From contig NZ_MRZO01000006.1 of the NCBI RefSeq assembly GCF_002732165.1, positions 1-64,000 of the forward strand: a stretch of 64,000 nt of DNA. Direction: 5' to 3'. Both the position numbers and the translations under genes were made by a program. The notes under the pieces are model-generated. The model did no database searches. It had not been told where the DNA came from and saw only the letters and a program-made list of their open reading frames with translations. The stretch is from Staphylococcus xylosus. Its GTDB lineage: Bacteria; Bacillota; Bacilli; Staphylococcales; Staphylococcaceae. Every line of letters begins with the position of its first letter. Positions within the stretch are counted from its first letter, which is position 1. This document shows positions 54,885-64,000 of this stretch, in pieces.

Positions 54885-56693
54885 ATGACACAACAATTAA
54901 CAAGAGAAGAACAAGAACGTAAATATCCTGAGTATACATGGGATTTAACTACTATATTTGAATCGGATGAAGCTTTTGAAGAAGCTTTTAAAGAAGCAGA
55001 ACAAAATTTAGGGAAAGAACAACAATTTAAAGGTCATTTAGCTGATAGTGCTGATACTCTATACCAAGCGCTAGCTTTAGAAGATGAATTAGGTTCTAAA
55101 TTAGAGAAAGTTTATGTATACGCACATTTAAAACAAGATCAAGATACAGCAAATGATAAATACACAGGTTATGAAGCGCGTGCGCATCAATTAATAATTA
55201 AGTTTAGTTCAGGCTGGAGTTTCTTAGTACCTGAAATTTTGCAAATTGATGAAGACAAGATCCAATCATTTATTGATGAAAATGACAATTTAAAGCAATA
55301 TGCATTTGATTTGAAATTAATTAATGAAAAACGTCCACATGTTTTGAGTGCGGATAAAGAAAAGTTACTTACAGAAGCACAAGATGCTTTATCAACAGCT
55401 GACAATGTATATGGTATGTTCAGCAATGCTGATTTAGAGTTTGAAGATGCAATCGATAAGGATGGCAATCGTCATTCACTTACCCAAGGTACATTCATAA
55501 AATGTTTAGAATCAGATGATCGTATATTAAGAAAATCTGCATTTGAAAATTTATATAAAGCTTATGGAGCCTATAATAATACTTTAAGTGCTACATTAGC
55601 AGGGGAAGTTAAAAAGAATGTATTTAATGCACGTACACATAACTATGAATCAGCAAGAGCAGCAGCTTTAAGTAATAATCATATCCCGGAAGCTGTTTAC
55701 GACAATTTAGTAAAAACAGTCCATAAATATTTACCGTTATTACACCGTTATACAGAATTACGTAAAGAATTATTAGGTCTTGAAGATATGAAAATGTACG
55801 ACCTATATACACCTTTAGTTAAAGATGTGAAGTTTGAAATGCCATACGAGGAAGCAAAAGATTGGATGGTTAAAGCTTTACAACCTATGGGTGAAGAGTA
55901 CATGGAAGTAGTAAATGAAGGATTAACTAATCGTTGGGTAGATGTATATGAAAATAAAGGTAAACGTTCAGGCGGTTATTCTTCAGGAGCACATCTAACA
56001 AATCCATTTATCTTATTAAATTGGTCAAATACTGTGTCTGATTTATATACTTTAGTTCATGAATTTGGTCATTCAGCGCATAGTTATTTCAGTCGTAAAA
56101 ATCAACCATCTAATTCAAGTGATTATACAATATTTGTCGCGGAAGTAGCATCTACATGTAATGAAGCGTTATTAAGCGATTATATGGATAAACATTTAGA
56201 TGATGAGCGTAGGTTGTTGTTATTAAACCAAGAGCTTGAGCGTTTCCGTGCCACATTATTTAGACAAACGATGTTTGCTGAATTTGAACACAAAATTCAT
56301 CAAATAGAAGAAGCGGGAGAGCCATTAACAGCAAATCGTATGAACGAAGAATATGCTGAATTGAATCGTGTTTATTTTGGTGACTCGGTTGAAACAGATG
56401 AAGATATTAGCAAAGAATGGTCAAGAATCCCTCACTTTTATATGAACTATTATGTGTATCAATATGCAACAGGCTATAGTGCTGCACAAAGTTTAAGTCA
56501 TCAGATATTAACTGAAGGGCAACCAGCTGTGGATAGATATATTAATGAATTCTTGAAAAAAGGTAGCTCAAATTACCCAATTGAAATCTTGAAAAATGCT
56601 GGGGTAGATATGACAACACCTGAACCAATTGAACAAGCTTGCCAGGTATTTGAACAAAAATTAGATGCTTTTGAAAAGTTAATGAAAGCTTAG
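54885..56693 (+). CDS. pepF: Oligoendopeptidase F
   Basis: 602 residues, M3 family zinc metallopeptidase. The zinc site HEFGH is at residues 392-396 (LVHEFGHSAHSYF), with the third ligand region FVAEVASTCNEALL about 25 residues on. It cuts peptides of roughly 7-17 residues in the cytoplasm, a logical partner to peptide uptake by Opp. ATAGGAGG precedes the ATG. The RsaE small RNA lies directly downstream. Confidence 0.94.
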   Translation: MTQQLTREEQERKYPEYTWDLTTIFESDEAFEEAFKEAEQNLGKEQQFKGHLADSADTLYQALALEDELGSKLEKVYVYAHLKQDQDTANDKYTGYEARAHQLIIKFSSGWSFLVPEILQIDEDKIQSFIDENDNLKQYAFDLKLINEKRPHVLSADKEKLLTEAQDALSTADNVYGMFSNADLEFEDAIDKDGNRHSLTQGTFIKCLESDDRILRKSAFENLYKAYGAYNNTLSATLAGEVKKNVFNARTHNYESARAAALSNNHIPEAVYDNLVKTVHKYLPLLHRYTELRKELLGLEDMKMYDLYTPLVKDVKFEMPYEEAKDWMVKALQPMGEEYMEVVNEGLTNRWVDVYENKGKRSGGYSSGAHLTNPFILLNWSNTVSDLYTLVHEFGHSAHSYFSRKNQPSNSSDYTIFVAEVASTCNEALLSDYMDKHLDDERRLLLLNQELERFRATLFRQTMFAEFEHKIHQIEEAGEPLTANRMNEEYAELNRVYFGDSVETDEDISKEWSRIPHFYMNYYVYQYATGYSAAQSLSHQILTEGQPAVDRYINEFLKKGSSNYPIEILKNAGVDMTTPEPIEQACQVFEQKLDAFEKLMKA

Positions 56694-56722
56694 TATGAAT
56701 GTATTCGTTTACAATATGACAA

Positions 56723-56735
56723 GTTTGTGACAAAC
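56723..56735 (+). promoter_or_regulatory. Candidate SrrA site before rsaE
   Basis: GTTTGTGACAAAC is a 13-base palindrome just upstream of the rsaE -35 box. It contains the TTGTGACAAA-type element associated with SrrAB/ResDE control of rsaE/roxS. The link is by established knowledge of the RNA; the exact site is inference. Confidence 0.5.
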
Positions 56736-56757
56736 CAAATTTATTTAATTTAAAAGG

Positions 56758-56786
56758 TTGAAAGGTGTATTTTACCGTGTTATATT
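56758..56786 (+). promoter_or_regulatory. rsaE promoter
   Basis: TTGAAA (56758-56763), 17-base spacer, TATATT (56781-56786), giving a start close to 56793-56795. Confidence 0.75.
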
Positions 56787-56793
56787 ATAAACA

Positions 56794-56893
56794 TGAAATT
56801 AATCACATAACAAACATACCCCTTTGTTTGAAGTGAAAAATTTCTCCCATCCCCTTTGTTTAGCGCCGTGTAATCAGACACGGCGTTTTTTTT
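56794..56893 (+). ncRNA. rsaE: RsaE (RoxS) small regulatory RNA
   Basis: About 100 bases, recognised from its conserved body between pepF and yjbH: an A-rich 5' end (GAAATTAATCACATAAC), C-rich target-binding stretches (ACCCC, TCTCCCATCCCC) and the terminator hairpin CGCCGTGT/ACACGGCG (56864-56871 with 56878-56885) followed by eight T. RsaE pairs through its UCCC motifs with ribosome sites of central-metabolism and folate-pathway mRNAs, lowering TCA-cycle and NADH-producing enzymes, and is induced via SrrAB. Its location matches S. aureus. Confidence 0.93.
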
Positions 56894-56969
56894 ATACCCT
56901 TTTTTAATAATTATTTTAAAAATGAGTACGATTGAATAACTATTCAATCAACTTTGAGTAGGAAAATAT

Positions 56970-57012
56970 AAAAAAACCGATGATTTTTACAGTATTGTAG
57001 TAAAAATCATCG
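56970..57012 (-). terminator. Terminator of the yjbI-yjbH unit
   Basis: A 13-bp stem (56978-56990 with 57000-57012) followed on the minus strand by TTTTTTT. A separate short palindrome (56930-56949, 9-base arms, 2-base loop) lies between it and rsaE. Confidence 0.8.
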
Positions 57013-57092
57013 ATTTTAATTTAAGTAGTTCAATTTATGTCTATATTAATTTAATAAAGACTAATTGGTTATAAGGTTAAAACTTAGAATCA

Positions 57093-57881
57093 TTAATTTT
57101 TAGCTTTCCAAAATTTACCATCTGGAGACTTAAGTTTTTCAATCTTTTGTTGGATTGCTAATTTTTTAAGTTCTTTATTCATTAGTTTCTCTGGCCACTC
57201 ATATATTGTTAATAACTCTTCTTTAGTAACTAATTGTTGTTGTTGAATATATTCTTCAAGACTCGGTGGTAATTCTTTTTCAATTGTTGAACCAATGAGT
57301 TCGTTAATAATATAAGTGTAAATATGATAAGGATATAATCCTTCTACTTTTAATCCTTCTTCATGTACGTCCTCGCTAAAGAATACGAGGGAAGGGGCTT
57401 CTTCGATTTCCATTTCTCGTGCGATATGCAAATCTACTTGTAAGCTATCTTTTAAATAGTTACTTTGCAAATCTTCTTTAAAAACTTCGTAGTCTAGTCC
57501 TGCGTTACTGATACAATTATTAACCATCGATTCTGTAATAATATCTCGCTTGGGTATAATTTCATTTTGTACAAGATGTATAAATCGCTCCGCACGTATG
57601 CGCCCCTGAAGTTCAGCGGCTTTATATGCAAGTGCGATATTATCTAGATCAGATGTACTTTGCGCTTGGCATTTTGTCAAAACGCGTAATGAAGGGTTCA
57701 ATATATGTCTAATGCTTATATATTGTTTATACTCAATGCGTAATTTAGAAAGGATTGCAGATAATTTAAAACATTCCTTACTGAATGGATCAAAAAAGGA
57801 ATAAATTTCTATCTTACTAACAGGTGAAAGATTTACATCTTCACGACTATTGGGTTGTATTAATCTTAATTCTTCAGTCAT
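57093..57881 (-). CDS. yjbH: YjbH, ClpXP adaptor for Spx degradation
   Basis: 262 residues with a DsbA/thioredoxin-like N-terminal part (KIEIYSFFDPFSKECFKLSA) and a helical C-terminal domain (ELPPSLEEYIQQQQLVTKEE). The thioredoxin CxxC is not intact: only one cysteine (SKEC) is left at that place, as in S. aureus YjbH. It delivers Spx to ClpXP. AGGTGG precedes the ATG. It follows the haemoglobin gene by 17 bases, so they share a transcript. Confidence 0.92.
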   Translation of the reverse strand: MTEELRLIQPNSREDVNLSPVSKIEIYSFFDPFSKECFKLSAILSKLRIEYKQYISIRHILNPSLRVLTKCQAQSTSDLDNIALAYKAAELQGRIRAERFIHLVQNEIIPKRDIITESMVNNCISNAGLDYEVFKEDLQSNYLKDSLQVDLHIAREMEIEEAPSLVFFSEDVHEEGLKVEGLYPYHIYTYIINELIGSTIEKELPPSLEEYIQQQQLVTKEELLTIYEWPEKLMNKELKKLAIQQKIEKLKSPDGKFWKAKN

Positions 57882-57898
57882 GTCTATTCCACCTACAA

Positions 57899-58270
57899 TT
57901 AATTTTCGGAATTAACCATGTGATTCGCTGTTAAACGTAATCTCTCGTATAAATAATCACCGACACCTTCGGGAAAATCAGCATGCTGTATAGCTTTATA
58001 CATATTTTCTAGCCAAGCATCACGTTCATGATTTGTTATAATAAAATCTAAATGACGTCTTTTCAACATTGGATGACCATGTTCTTGTGTATAAAGATTT
58101 GGACCACCTAAGAATTGTGTTAAAAATTGTTTTTGTTTTCTGCTTGTTTCTGGAAAATCTCCAGGAAACAAGTGACTAATTCTACTATCTTGTTCTACTA
58201 AATAATAAAAGTAATCAATCATATCATATAAGGCTTCTTGGCCAATGATTTCATATGGTGTTTGCGTCAT
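57899..58270 (-). CDS. yjbI: Truncated haemoglobin (group II type)
   Basis: 123 residues, 2-over-2 globin. The proximal histidine is in RRHLDF; the B10 tyrosine region is DYFYYLV and the G8 tryptophan DAWLENM, features of group II (trHbO). It binds O2 and may deal with peroxide or NO chemistry, which fits its position before yjbH and near spx and rsaE. Start ATG at 58270 with GGTGAT. The 87 bases upstream separate it from the CYTH gene and contain AT-rich possible -10 boxes. Confidence 0.88.
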   Translation of the reverse strand: MTQTPYEIIGQEALYDMIDYFYYLVEQDSRISHLFPGDFPETSRKQKQFLTQFLGGPNLYTQEHGHPMLKRRHLDFIITNHERDAWLENMYKAIQHADFPEGVGDYLYERLRLTANHMVNSEN

Positions 58271-58357
58271 AATATCACCGTATCCTGTTAATATAATACT
58301 AATATAACATGAATTTTTACATTTGGAAGTAATTCGACTTCTTACAATTGCATGTGA

Positions 58358-58942
58358 TTAATTATGATATAAATTTGATTTACGATTAAAAAATCTTTGT
58401 ACTTTATTAGCTGGAATTTCATGTTTCATATCAAATTTTTCAAGAATTGATTTAAATTGAATTAGACCTTCATCATAATCTTCGACTTCGTATTCTAATT
58501 CAAAATCTTCAAAATCTAGATAAGTACTTTTATCCAGTACAAGTAAGTTTCCATTTATTTCTTTCTCTAAGCGTTCCGTTTTAAGTGAACCAAGAATAAT
58601 TAATTTAGTTAAATCAATATCCATCTTTGTAAGTTGATCTGCAATTTCAGAAGGTAATGATTGTTCTGGAATAGGTTTGTTTAATTCTGGAACGACATGT
58701 GTTTCAAAATTGTATTCAGTAAGACCAACTTCAGCTGGTATTTTTAATGTCATCTCTAAGTATTCATCCTTCACTCGAATTCTTAAAGCTGATTTGTGGT
58801 CTTTTAAATCAAAGTCTGGCGTATCAATATAGAAATTTGTTTGTTTAAAAGGTTCAATTTCGTTGAAATAAGTTTTATGGATAACATTGTATTGTTTTTC
58901 TGTTAACAATTGTTTGAATTCAATCTCATTATTTGTGGCCAC
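58358..58942 (-). CDS. yjbK: CYTH-domain protein (YjbK type)
   Basis: 194 residues. The CYTH triphosphate tunnel begins with the ExExK-like NEIEFKQ, and alternating charged beta strands (KSALRIRVKDEYLEMTLK, YEVEDYDEG) follow. Family members hydrolyse inorganic triphosphate or act as adenylate cyclase/thiamine triphosphatase; which applies is not clear. It starts with GTG at 58942 after AAGGAGAG. It is divergent from the UPF0738 gene. Confidence 0.83.
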   Translation of the reverse strand: MATNNEIEFKQLLTEKQYNVIHKTYFNEIEPFKQTNFYIDTPDFDLKDHKSALRIRVKDEYLEMTLKIPAEVGLTEYNFETHVVPELNKPIPEQSLPSEIADQLTKMDIDLTKLIILGSLKTERLEKEINGNLLVLDKSTYLDFEDFELEYEVEDYDEGLIQFKSILEKFDMKHEIPANKVQRFFNRKSNLYHN

Positions 58943-59130
58943 TATAATCTCTCCTTCTGGTGCGTATATTACTTTATTTTAAAACACTTTTTATTTAATT
59001 TAAATTGAACTGCATTTATGATGACATAAATAGATGAAATTGATGTATTGATGTTGATATAACATTATGTTGTAACGTGTTATGTAGTGTGAAATTATGT
59101 TAAAATGATGAAGAATAAGGAGGAACAAGC

Positions 59131-59478
59131 ATGCGTATTTATGTGAATGAAATAAAAATTACAGAAGATAGTATTAATTGCTATACAGAACAATCTACAG
59201 AAGGTTTTCAAGAAGCAGGACAAATGCTTGTTGATAGTGATAATTACAGCTTTGCATATATTTTAGACGACGGTCAAAACTATTCTTACTTGATATTTGT
59301 TCAAGAAACGTGGTCTATGTTACATGAAAACAAAGGTAAAAAAATTATTGTTAATGACGACTTAGAATTAAAACAATTCGAAAATGAGTTTAATTACATA
59401 CTGGATAATATTCAAGGGAATTCAAATTATGGTAAGGAGTTTGTTTCCGTTGTAGAGGATATTTTCGAATTAGATTGA
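59131..59478 (+). CDS. UPF0738 family protein (YjbL type)
   Basis: 115 residues, acidic and soluble, matching the UPF0738 family ([50 protein letters not shown]). Function is unknown. AAGGAGGAA precedes the ATG. It is the first gene of the unit with relQ, nadK, a pseudouridine synthase and mgtE; the gap to relQ is 16 bases. Confidence 0.82.
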   Translation: MRIYVNEIKITEDSINCYTEQSTEGFQEAGQMLVDSDNYSFAYILDDGQNYSYLIFVQETWSMLHENKGKKIIVNDDLELKQFENEFNYILDNIQGNSNYGKEFVSVVEDIFELD

Positions 59479-59494
59479 AGCGGAGTGAGGCACA

Positions 59495-60130
59495 ATGAAT
59501 CAATGGGATCAGTTTTTATCTCCATATAAACAAGCAGTAGACGAATTGAAAATTAAATTAAAAGGACTTAGAAAACAATATGAAGTAGAAGATAATGCAT
59601 CTCCTATAGAATTTGTAACAGGGCGAGTCAAACCCATGACAAGCATTATCGATAAGGCTAATAAACGTCAAATTTCTTTTGATCGCTTACATGAAGAAAT
59701 GTACGACATTGCAGGTTTACGTTTAATGTGCCAATTTGTTGATGATATTGATATTGTGGTTAATTTATTAAGACAGCGTCAAGATTTTAAAGTTGTAGAA
59801 GAACGGGATTACATTAGTAATACCAAGCAAAGTGGTTATCGTTCATTCCATGTTATTATTGAATATCCTATTGAAACATTAAATGGGGAAAAGAAAATAT
59901 TAGCAGAAATTCAAATTAGAACGTTAGCAATGAACTTTTGGGCAACGATAGAACATACTTTGAGATATAAATATGATGGAGATTATCCACCAGAGATTCA
60001 ACATCGATTGGAAAGAGCTGCAGAAGCGGCATTTTTGCTAGATGAAGAGATGTCAGAAATTAAAGAAGAAATTCAAGAAGCTCAGAAATATTATTCTAAA
60101 AAGCGTGCGAAAAAGCATAATAATGACTAG
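59495..60130 (+). CDS. relQ: RelQ small alarmone synthetase
   Basis: 211 residues, a RelA/SpoT synthetase domain without hydrolase or ACT parts ([47 protein letters not shown]). It transfers pyrophosphate from ATP to GDP or GTP to make (p)ppGpp. The partner nadK downstream marks it as the RelQ/YjbM type rather than RelP. It starts 16 bases after the previous gene with GCGGAGTGAGG upstream. Confidence 0.92.
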   Translation: MNQWDQFLSPYKQAVDELKIKLKGLRKQYEVEDNASPIEFVTGRVKPMTSIIDKANKRQISFDRLHEEMYDIAGLRLMCQFVDDIDIVVNLLRQRQDFKVVEERDYISNTKQSGYRSFHVIIEYPIETLNGEKKILAEIQIRTLAMNFWATIEHTLRYKYDGDYPPEIQHRLERAAEAAFLLDEEMSEIKEEIQEAQKYYSKKRAKKHNND

Positions 60131-60141
60131 GGGATGTTACG

Positions 60142-60951
60142 ATGCGTTATACGATTTTATCTAAAGGTGATTCAAAATCGAATGCTTTAAAACATAAAAT
60201 GATTAACCATATGAAAGATTTCCAGATGGTTGAAGACCCGGATAATCCAGAAATCGTCATTTCTGTTGGGGGAGATGGAACACTGTTACAGGCTTTTCAT
60301 CAGTATAGTCATATGCTATCACGCTGTGCGTTTGTAGGTGTTCATACAGGGCATTTAGGCTTTTACGCTGATTGGGTGCCACATGAAGTTGAAAAACTCA
60401 TAATTGAGATTAATAACTCTGAATTCCAAGTCATTGAATATCCTTTATTAGAAATTATTGTGCGCTATAATGATAATGGATACGAGACACGTCATTTAGC
60501 ATTAAATGAAGCTACTATGAAAACTGAAAATGGTTCTACTTTAGTTGTCGATGTGAATATTAGAGGTAACCAATTTGAACGCTTCAGAGGTGATGGTTTG
60601 TGTATTTCTACGCCATCAGGTTCTACAGCATATAATAAGGCGTTAGGTGGTGCACTGATACATCCCTCATTAGAAGCAATGCAAATTGCTGAAATTGCAT
60701 CAATAAACAACCGTGTATTTAGAACGGTGGGTTCTCCTTTAGTATTGCCAAAACACCATACCTGTTTAATAACACCAGTCAATCATGATACTATTTTAAC
60801 GACGATTGACCACGTTAGTATAAAACATAAAAATGTCAATGCGATACAATATCGCGTAGCCAATGAAAAGATTAGATTTGCTAGATTTAGACCATTTCCA
60901 TTTTGGAAAAGAGTTCATGACTCGTTCATTTCAAGTGGAGAAGATGAATAA
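60142..60951 (+). CDS. nadK: NAD kinase
   Basis: 269 residues. The GGDGT motif ([14 protein letters not shown]), LALNEATMK and [14 protein letters not shown] are the family signatures. It phosphorylates NAD to NADP and so sets the NADPH supply. It starts 11 bases after relQ and ends in a one-base overlap with the next gene. Confidence 0.94.
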   Translation: MRYTILSKGDSKSNALKHKMINHMKDFQMVEDPDNPEIVISVGGDGTLLQAFHQYSHMLSRCAFVGVHTGHLGFYADWVPHEVEKLIIEINNSEFQVIEYPLLEIIVRYNDNGYETRHLALNEATMKTENGSTLVVDVNIRGNQFERFRGDGLCISTPSGSTAYNKALGGALIHPSLEAMQIAEIASINNRVFRTVGSPLVLPKHHTCLITPVNHDTILTTIDHVSIKHKNVNAIQYRVANEKIRFARFRPFPFWKRVHDSFISSGEDE

Positions 60952-61805
60952 TGAAATTTACTTATATAATACAGCGGCCAGAAATGCTGCGCACATTTTT
61001 ACAGCAACAAAACTTTTCTAAACGGACGATAAGCGCCATTAAGCATAATGGCGCTTTATTAGTTAATGGACAACCAGTTACTGTCAGAAAGCAATTAGCT
61101 ATAAATGATAAATTGGAAGTATTTTTAAGTGATGAAACACCAAGCTCTAATTTAAAACCATATAGCGACGCATTAAATATTTTATATGAAGATTCATATT
61201 TAATTATTGTATCGAAACCTGCCCAACAAAATTGTGCACCTTCTAGAGATCACTTACATTTTAGTTTAGTAGAGCAAGTGTTAGGTTATTTTAATGATAG
61301 AAAGTTATCATTGACCCCACATATTGTTACGCGTTTAGACCGTAATACTTCAGGGATTGTTGTGTTAGCAAAGCATGGATTTATTCATCATTTGATGAGC
61401 CAACTTAAAATCGATAAAAAATATCTATGTATTTGTCAAGGTATATTAGATGGCGAAGATTTAATTGATGCTCCCATCGCAAGACATCCAGATAGTATTA
61501 TACAGCGCCAAGTCAGTGGGTTAGGAAAGGCCTCACAGACTAGATATATAGCACTTGAACATACTAGCAATCACACCTTATGTGAAGTGACTTTGCTGAC
61601 AGGAAGAACACATCAAATACGTGTGCATTTTCAACACATTGGTCACCCCTTAGTAGGTGATGATTTATATGGCGGTAAAGATGAAACTTATCATCATCAA
61701 TTATTACGTTGTATCCAAATATCTTTTATTCACCCAATTAAAAAGCAAAAAATTATAATAAACGATAGATATGACACGATTGAAACTATATTCAATATGA
61801 TATAA
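60951..61805 (+). CDS. RluA-family pseudouridine synthase
   Basis: 284 residues. An S4-like N-terminal RNA-binding segment (FSKRTISAIKHNGALLVNGQPV) is followed by the RluA catalytic domain with the aspartate in TRLDRNTSGIVVLAK and TGRTHQIRVHFQHIGHPLVGDDLYGG. It isomerises uridine in rRNA or tRNA; the target site is not predictable, and the usual label RluD is only a family name. Translation is coupled to nadK. Confidence 0.9.
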   Translation: MKFTYIIQRPEMLRTFLQQQNFSKRTISAIKHNGALLVNGQPVTVRKQLAINDKLEVFLSDETPSSNLKPYSDALNILYEDSYLIIVSKPAQQNCAPSRDHLHFSLVEQVLGYFNDRKLSLTPHIVTRLDRNTSGIVVLAKHGFIHHLMSQLKIDKKYLCICQGILDGEDLIDAPIARHPDSIIQRQVSGLGKASQTRYIALEHTSNHTLCEVTLLTGRTHQIRVHFQHIGHPLVGDDLYGGKDETYHHQLLRCIQISFIHPIKKQKIIINDRYDTIETIFNMI

Positions 61806-61832
61806 TTTAAAAGAACTATGGAGGTGGGGCTA

Positions 61833-63218
61833 ATGGCTAATGAAAAAGAGTCAATTACATTAGAGGATGAGAAAGTTTATGATAAAGTATTGCTAGATGA
61901 TTTGTTGGTTAATAACCATATAGACGAATTTAGAGATGAATTCTTATCTATGCATACATATGAACAAAGTGAATACTTTGAAGATAGTGATGAAGATATT
62001 CGACAACGTATCTTTGAAGTACTATCACCAGAAGAAGTTGCCGACTTCTTTGAACAATTAGAAATCGATGAAGATGAATACGAAGCATTATTTGATACGA
62101 TGGATGCTAATTATGCTAGTAAGATCCTAGAAGACATGTCTTACGATAATGCCGTAGATATTATGAATCAGTTGTCTAAACAAAAAACAGTTAGTCTCCT
62201 CACATTAATGAAGCGTGAAGACGCTAAAGAAATCAAAGCATTATTACATTATGATGAAGATACTGCTGGTGGTATCATGACTACTGAATATATCTCATTG
62301 AAAGCGACAATGCCTGTAAAAGAAGCGCTTATTCATGTAAAAGAACAAGCCCCTAATGCAGAAACGATTTATGTTATTTTTACAGTGAATGATGATAAGC
62401 AACTAGCCGGAGTGCTCTCACTTAGAGACTTAATTGTAGCTGAAAATGATGCATACATTGAAGATATCATGAGTGAACGTGTCATTAGTGCAAATGCAGC
62501 CGATGACCAAGAGGATGTAGCTCAAAAAATGAGAGATTACGATTTCATTGCGATGCCAGTTGTCGACTACCAAGACCATTTGCTTGGTATTATCACAATC
62601 GATGATATTTTAGATGTTATGGACGAAGAAGCAAGCGAAGACTACTCTCGTTTAGCCGGTGTCTCAGACGTTGATGCTACAAATGATTCTGTAATTAAAA
62701 CAGCTAGAAAAAGGTTGCCATGGTTGATTATACTTACATTCTTAGGAATGATTACCGCGACAATTTTAGGGTCATTTGAAGATACACTATCAAAAGTTGC
62801 ATTATTAGCTGCGTTTATTCCAATTATTAGTGGGATGTCCGGAAACTCAGGCACACAATCGCTTGCCGTTTCTGTTCGTAATATTTCAACAGGTGAAATT
62901 GATGAACAAAGTAAATTTAAAGTTGCATTAAGAGAAACTGGTAGTGGATTTTTAAGTGGATTGGTCTGCGCAATCTTGTTATTTATCATTATTATGGTCT
63001 TATATGGCCAACCAATCTTAGCAACTATTGTAGGTAGTAGTTTAACAATCGCGATGACAGTGGGTACATTAGTAGGTTCAATGATCCCATTAGTTATGAA
63101 CAAATTAAAAATTGATCCTGCAGTCGCAAGTGGTCCGTTTATCACTACAATTAATGATATTGTCAGTATGTTGATTTATTTTGGATTAGCAACATCATTT
63201 ATGTCTTACTTAACATAA
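61833..63218 (+). CDS. mgtE: Magnesium transporter MgtE
   Basis: 461 residues. An acidic N domain of superhelical repeats is followed by two CBS domains (about 135-255) and five membrane helices with PxxxGMSGNSGTQSLAV and SGPFITTINDIVSM. The CBS domains sense internal Mg2+ and gate the channel. The ATG at 61833 follows GGAGGTGG; a frame-open ATG at 61818 lies in front of the ribosome site and is unlikely. Confidence 0.93.
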   Translation: MANEKESITLEDEKVYDKVLLDDLLVNNHIDEFRDEFLSMHTYEQSEYFEDSDEDIRQRIFEVLSPEEVADFFEQLEIDEDEYEALFDTMDANYASKILEDMSYDNAVDIMNQLSKQKTVSLLTLMKREDAKEIKALLHYDEDTAGGIMTTEYISLKATMPVKEALIHVKEQAPNAETIYVIFTVNDDKQLAGVLSLRDLIVAENDAYIEDIMSERVISANAADDQEDVAQKMRDYDFIAMPVVDYQDHLLGIITIDDILDVMDEEASEDYSRLAGVSDVDATNDSVIKTARKRLPWLIILTFLGMITATILGSFEDTLSKVALLAAFIPIISGMSGNSGTQSLAVSVRNISTGEIDEQSKFKVALRETGSGFLSGLVCAILLFIIIMVLYGQPILATIVGSSLTIAMTVGTLVGSMIPLVMNKLKIDPAVASGPFITTINDIVSMLIYFGLATSFMSYLT

Positions 63219-63227
63219 GGGGGTTAT

Positions 63228-64000
63228 ATGGAATTTGTATCACTTGTTGTCGTAGTTTTAGCGGCATTTTTCACACCAATTATAGTCAATAGGCTGAGGA
63301 TTACATTTTTACCTATAGTAGTAGCTGAAATATTAATGGGTATTATTATAGGTCATTCTTTTTTGAATTTAGTAGAACGTGATTCAATACTTAATATATT
63401 ATCGACTTTAGGTTTTATATTCTTAATGTTTTTAAGTGGTTTGGAAATTGATTTTAAAGCCTTTAAAAGAGACAAAAGTTCAACTAAAAAAGAAGAAAAA
63501 GCTAAAAAGCAAGAACCAGGTCATTTACAACTTGCCATAGTTGTATTTTTGTTTATTATGATTATATCTATTGTCTTTGCATACATGTTCAAATGGTTCG
63601 GCTTAATAGATGATGTTTTACTAATGGTTATTATTATATCTACGATTTCATTAGGTGTCGTTGTACCAACATTAAAAGAAATGAATATCATGCGTACGAC
63701 AATTGGACAATTTATCTTGTTGGTCGCTGTATTAGCAGACTTAGTAACAATGATCTTATTAACAGCATACGGAACGTTACATGCTTCAGGTAATACATCC
63801 TTGTGGTTAATCGGTAGTTTAGTGGTATTTACAATTGTTTTTTACTTTTTAGGTGGTTTCTTCAAGAAAGCACAGTTCTTGCAAAAATTAATGGATGGTA
63901 CCACTCAAATCGGTATACGTGCTGTCTTTGCACTTATCCTATTATTAGTGGCTTTAGCTGAAGGTGTTGGTGCAGAAAACATACTTGGCGCGTTTCTAGC
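63228..64000 (+). CDS. CPA2-type monovalent cation/proton antiporter (partial)
   Basis: Starts at the ATG at 63228 after AAGGGGG and remains open for 257 codons until the window ends. About seven hydrophobic helices are visible, with EILMGIIIGHSFL, FLMFLSGLEIDF, a charged cytoplasmic loop (KRDKSSTKKEEKAKKQE) and ALAEGVGAENILGAFLA. This is the KefB/CPA2 exchanger pattern. The ion is unknown. It begins nine bases after mgtE, probably in one transcript. The C-terminal domains are outside the window. Confidence 0.88.
   Translation, partial: MEFVSLVVVVLAAFFTPIIVNRLRITFLPIVVAEILMGIIIGHSFLNLVERDSILNILSTLGFIFLMFLSGLEIDFKAFKRDKSSTKKEEKAKKQEPGHLQLAIVVFLFIMIISIVFAYMFKWFGLIDDVLLMVIIISTISLGVVVPTLKEMNIMRTTIGQFILLVAVLADLVTMILLTAYGTLHASGNTSLWLIGSLVVFTIVFYFLGGFFKKAQFLQKLMDGTTQIGIRAVFALILLLVALAEGVGAENILGAFL

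Noticed and set aside
62642..63145. 167-codon minus-strand frame inside mgtE
   Set aside because: Antisense shadow of the MgtE membrane domain; hydrophobicity mirrors the real gene and there is no ribosome site.

Overview
The window is ordinary chromosomal core DNA of a Staphylococcus. It is AT-rich, most genes carry strong AAGGAGG-type ribosome binding sites, TTG and GTG starts are frequent, and the run of genes from the mnh antiporter through argG-argH, pgi, spsA-spsB, addB-addA, clpB, fabH-fabF, opp, trpS, spx, mecA, coiA, pepF, yjbH, relQ, nadK and mgtE is the gene order known from the staphylococcal backbone. Several proteins clearly differ from what I recall of S. aureus, so a coagulase-negative species is likely, but I cannot name it. 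I see no tRNA, rRNA, insertion sequence, prophage, CRISPR array or resistance cassette.

Layout. 1-1.45 kb: a flavoprotein gene under a perfect Zur-type palindrome. 1.5-7.4 kb: the seven-gene mnhABCDEFG Na+/H+ antiporter operon on the minus strand. 7.4-11 kb: kapB, a cyclophilin, an S1-domain protein and an old-yellow-enzyme gene. 11.4-17.8 kb: nitrogen metabolism, with rocD and gudB (ornithine/proline-derived carbon into 2-oxoglutarate, with a perfect cre box before gudB), a secreted GlpQ and argGH. 18.1-21.7 kb: pgi, a TVP38-type membrane protein and the signal peptidase pair SpsA (catalytically dead) and SpsB. 22-30.3 kb: the AddAB recombination nuclease and a DUF418 membrane protein. 30.5-36.8 kb: a fumarylacetoacetate-hydrolase family enzyme, a YisL-type membrane protein, a frameshifted CoA-disulfide reductase gene, a HAD phosphatase, sufT and an OatA-like acyltransferase.

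37-44.9 kb: clpB with a CtsR operator, fabH-fabF with a FapR operator, an MFS transporter and small membrane proteins. 45-50.8 kb: the oppBCDFA peptide importer with a sigma-A promoter and CodY-like sites. 50.9-58.9 kb: trpS, then a proteolysis and redox control neighbourhood (spx, mecA, coiA, pepF, the small RNA RsaE, yjbH, a truncated haemoglobin and a CYTH protein). 59.1-64 kb: a UPF0738 protein, relQ, nadK, a pseudouridine synthase, mgtE and the start of a CPA2-type cation/proton antiporter that runs off the window.

The most interesting points are the Zur-box flavoprotein of unknown substrate, the C-terminal frameshift in cdr that removes a conserved tyrosine next to the active site, a candidate sigma-B promoter before spx, several highly structured intergenic regions without an assigned role, and a recurring family of GAGACAT-core terminator hairpins. 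I do not see a multi-gene system that is clearly undescribed.
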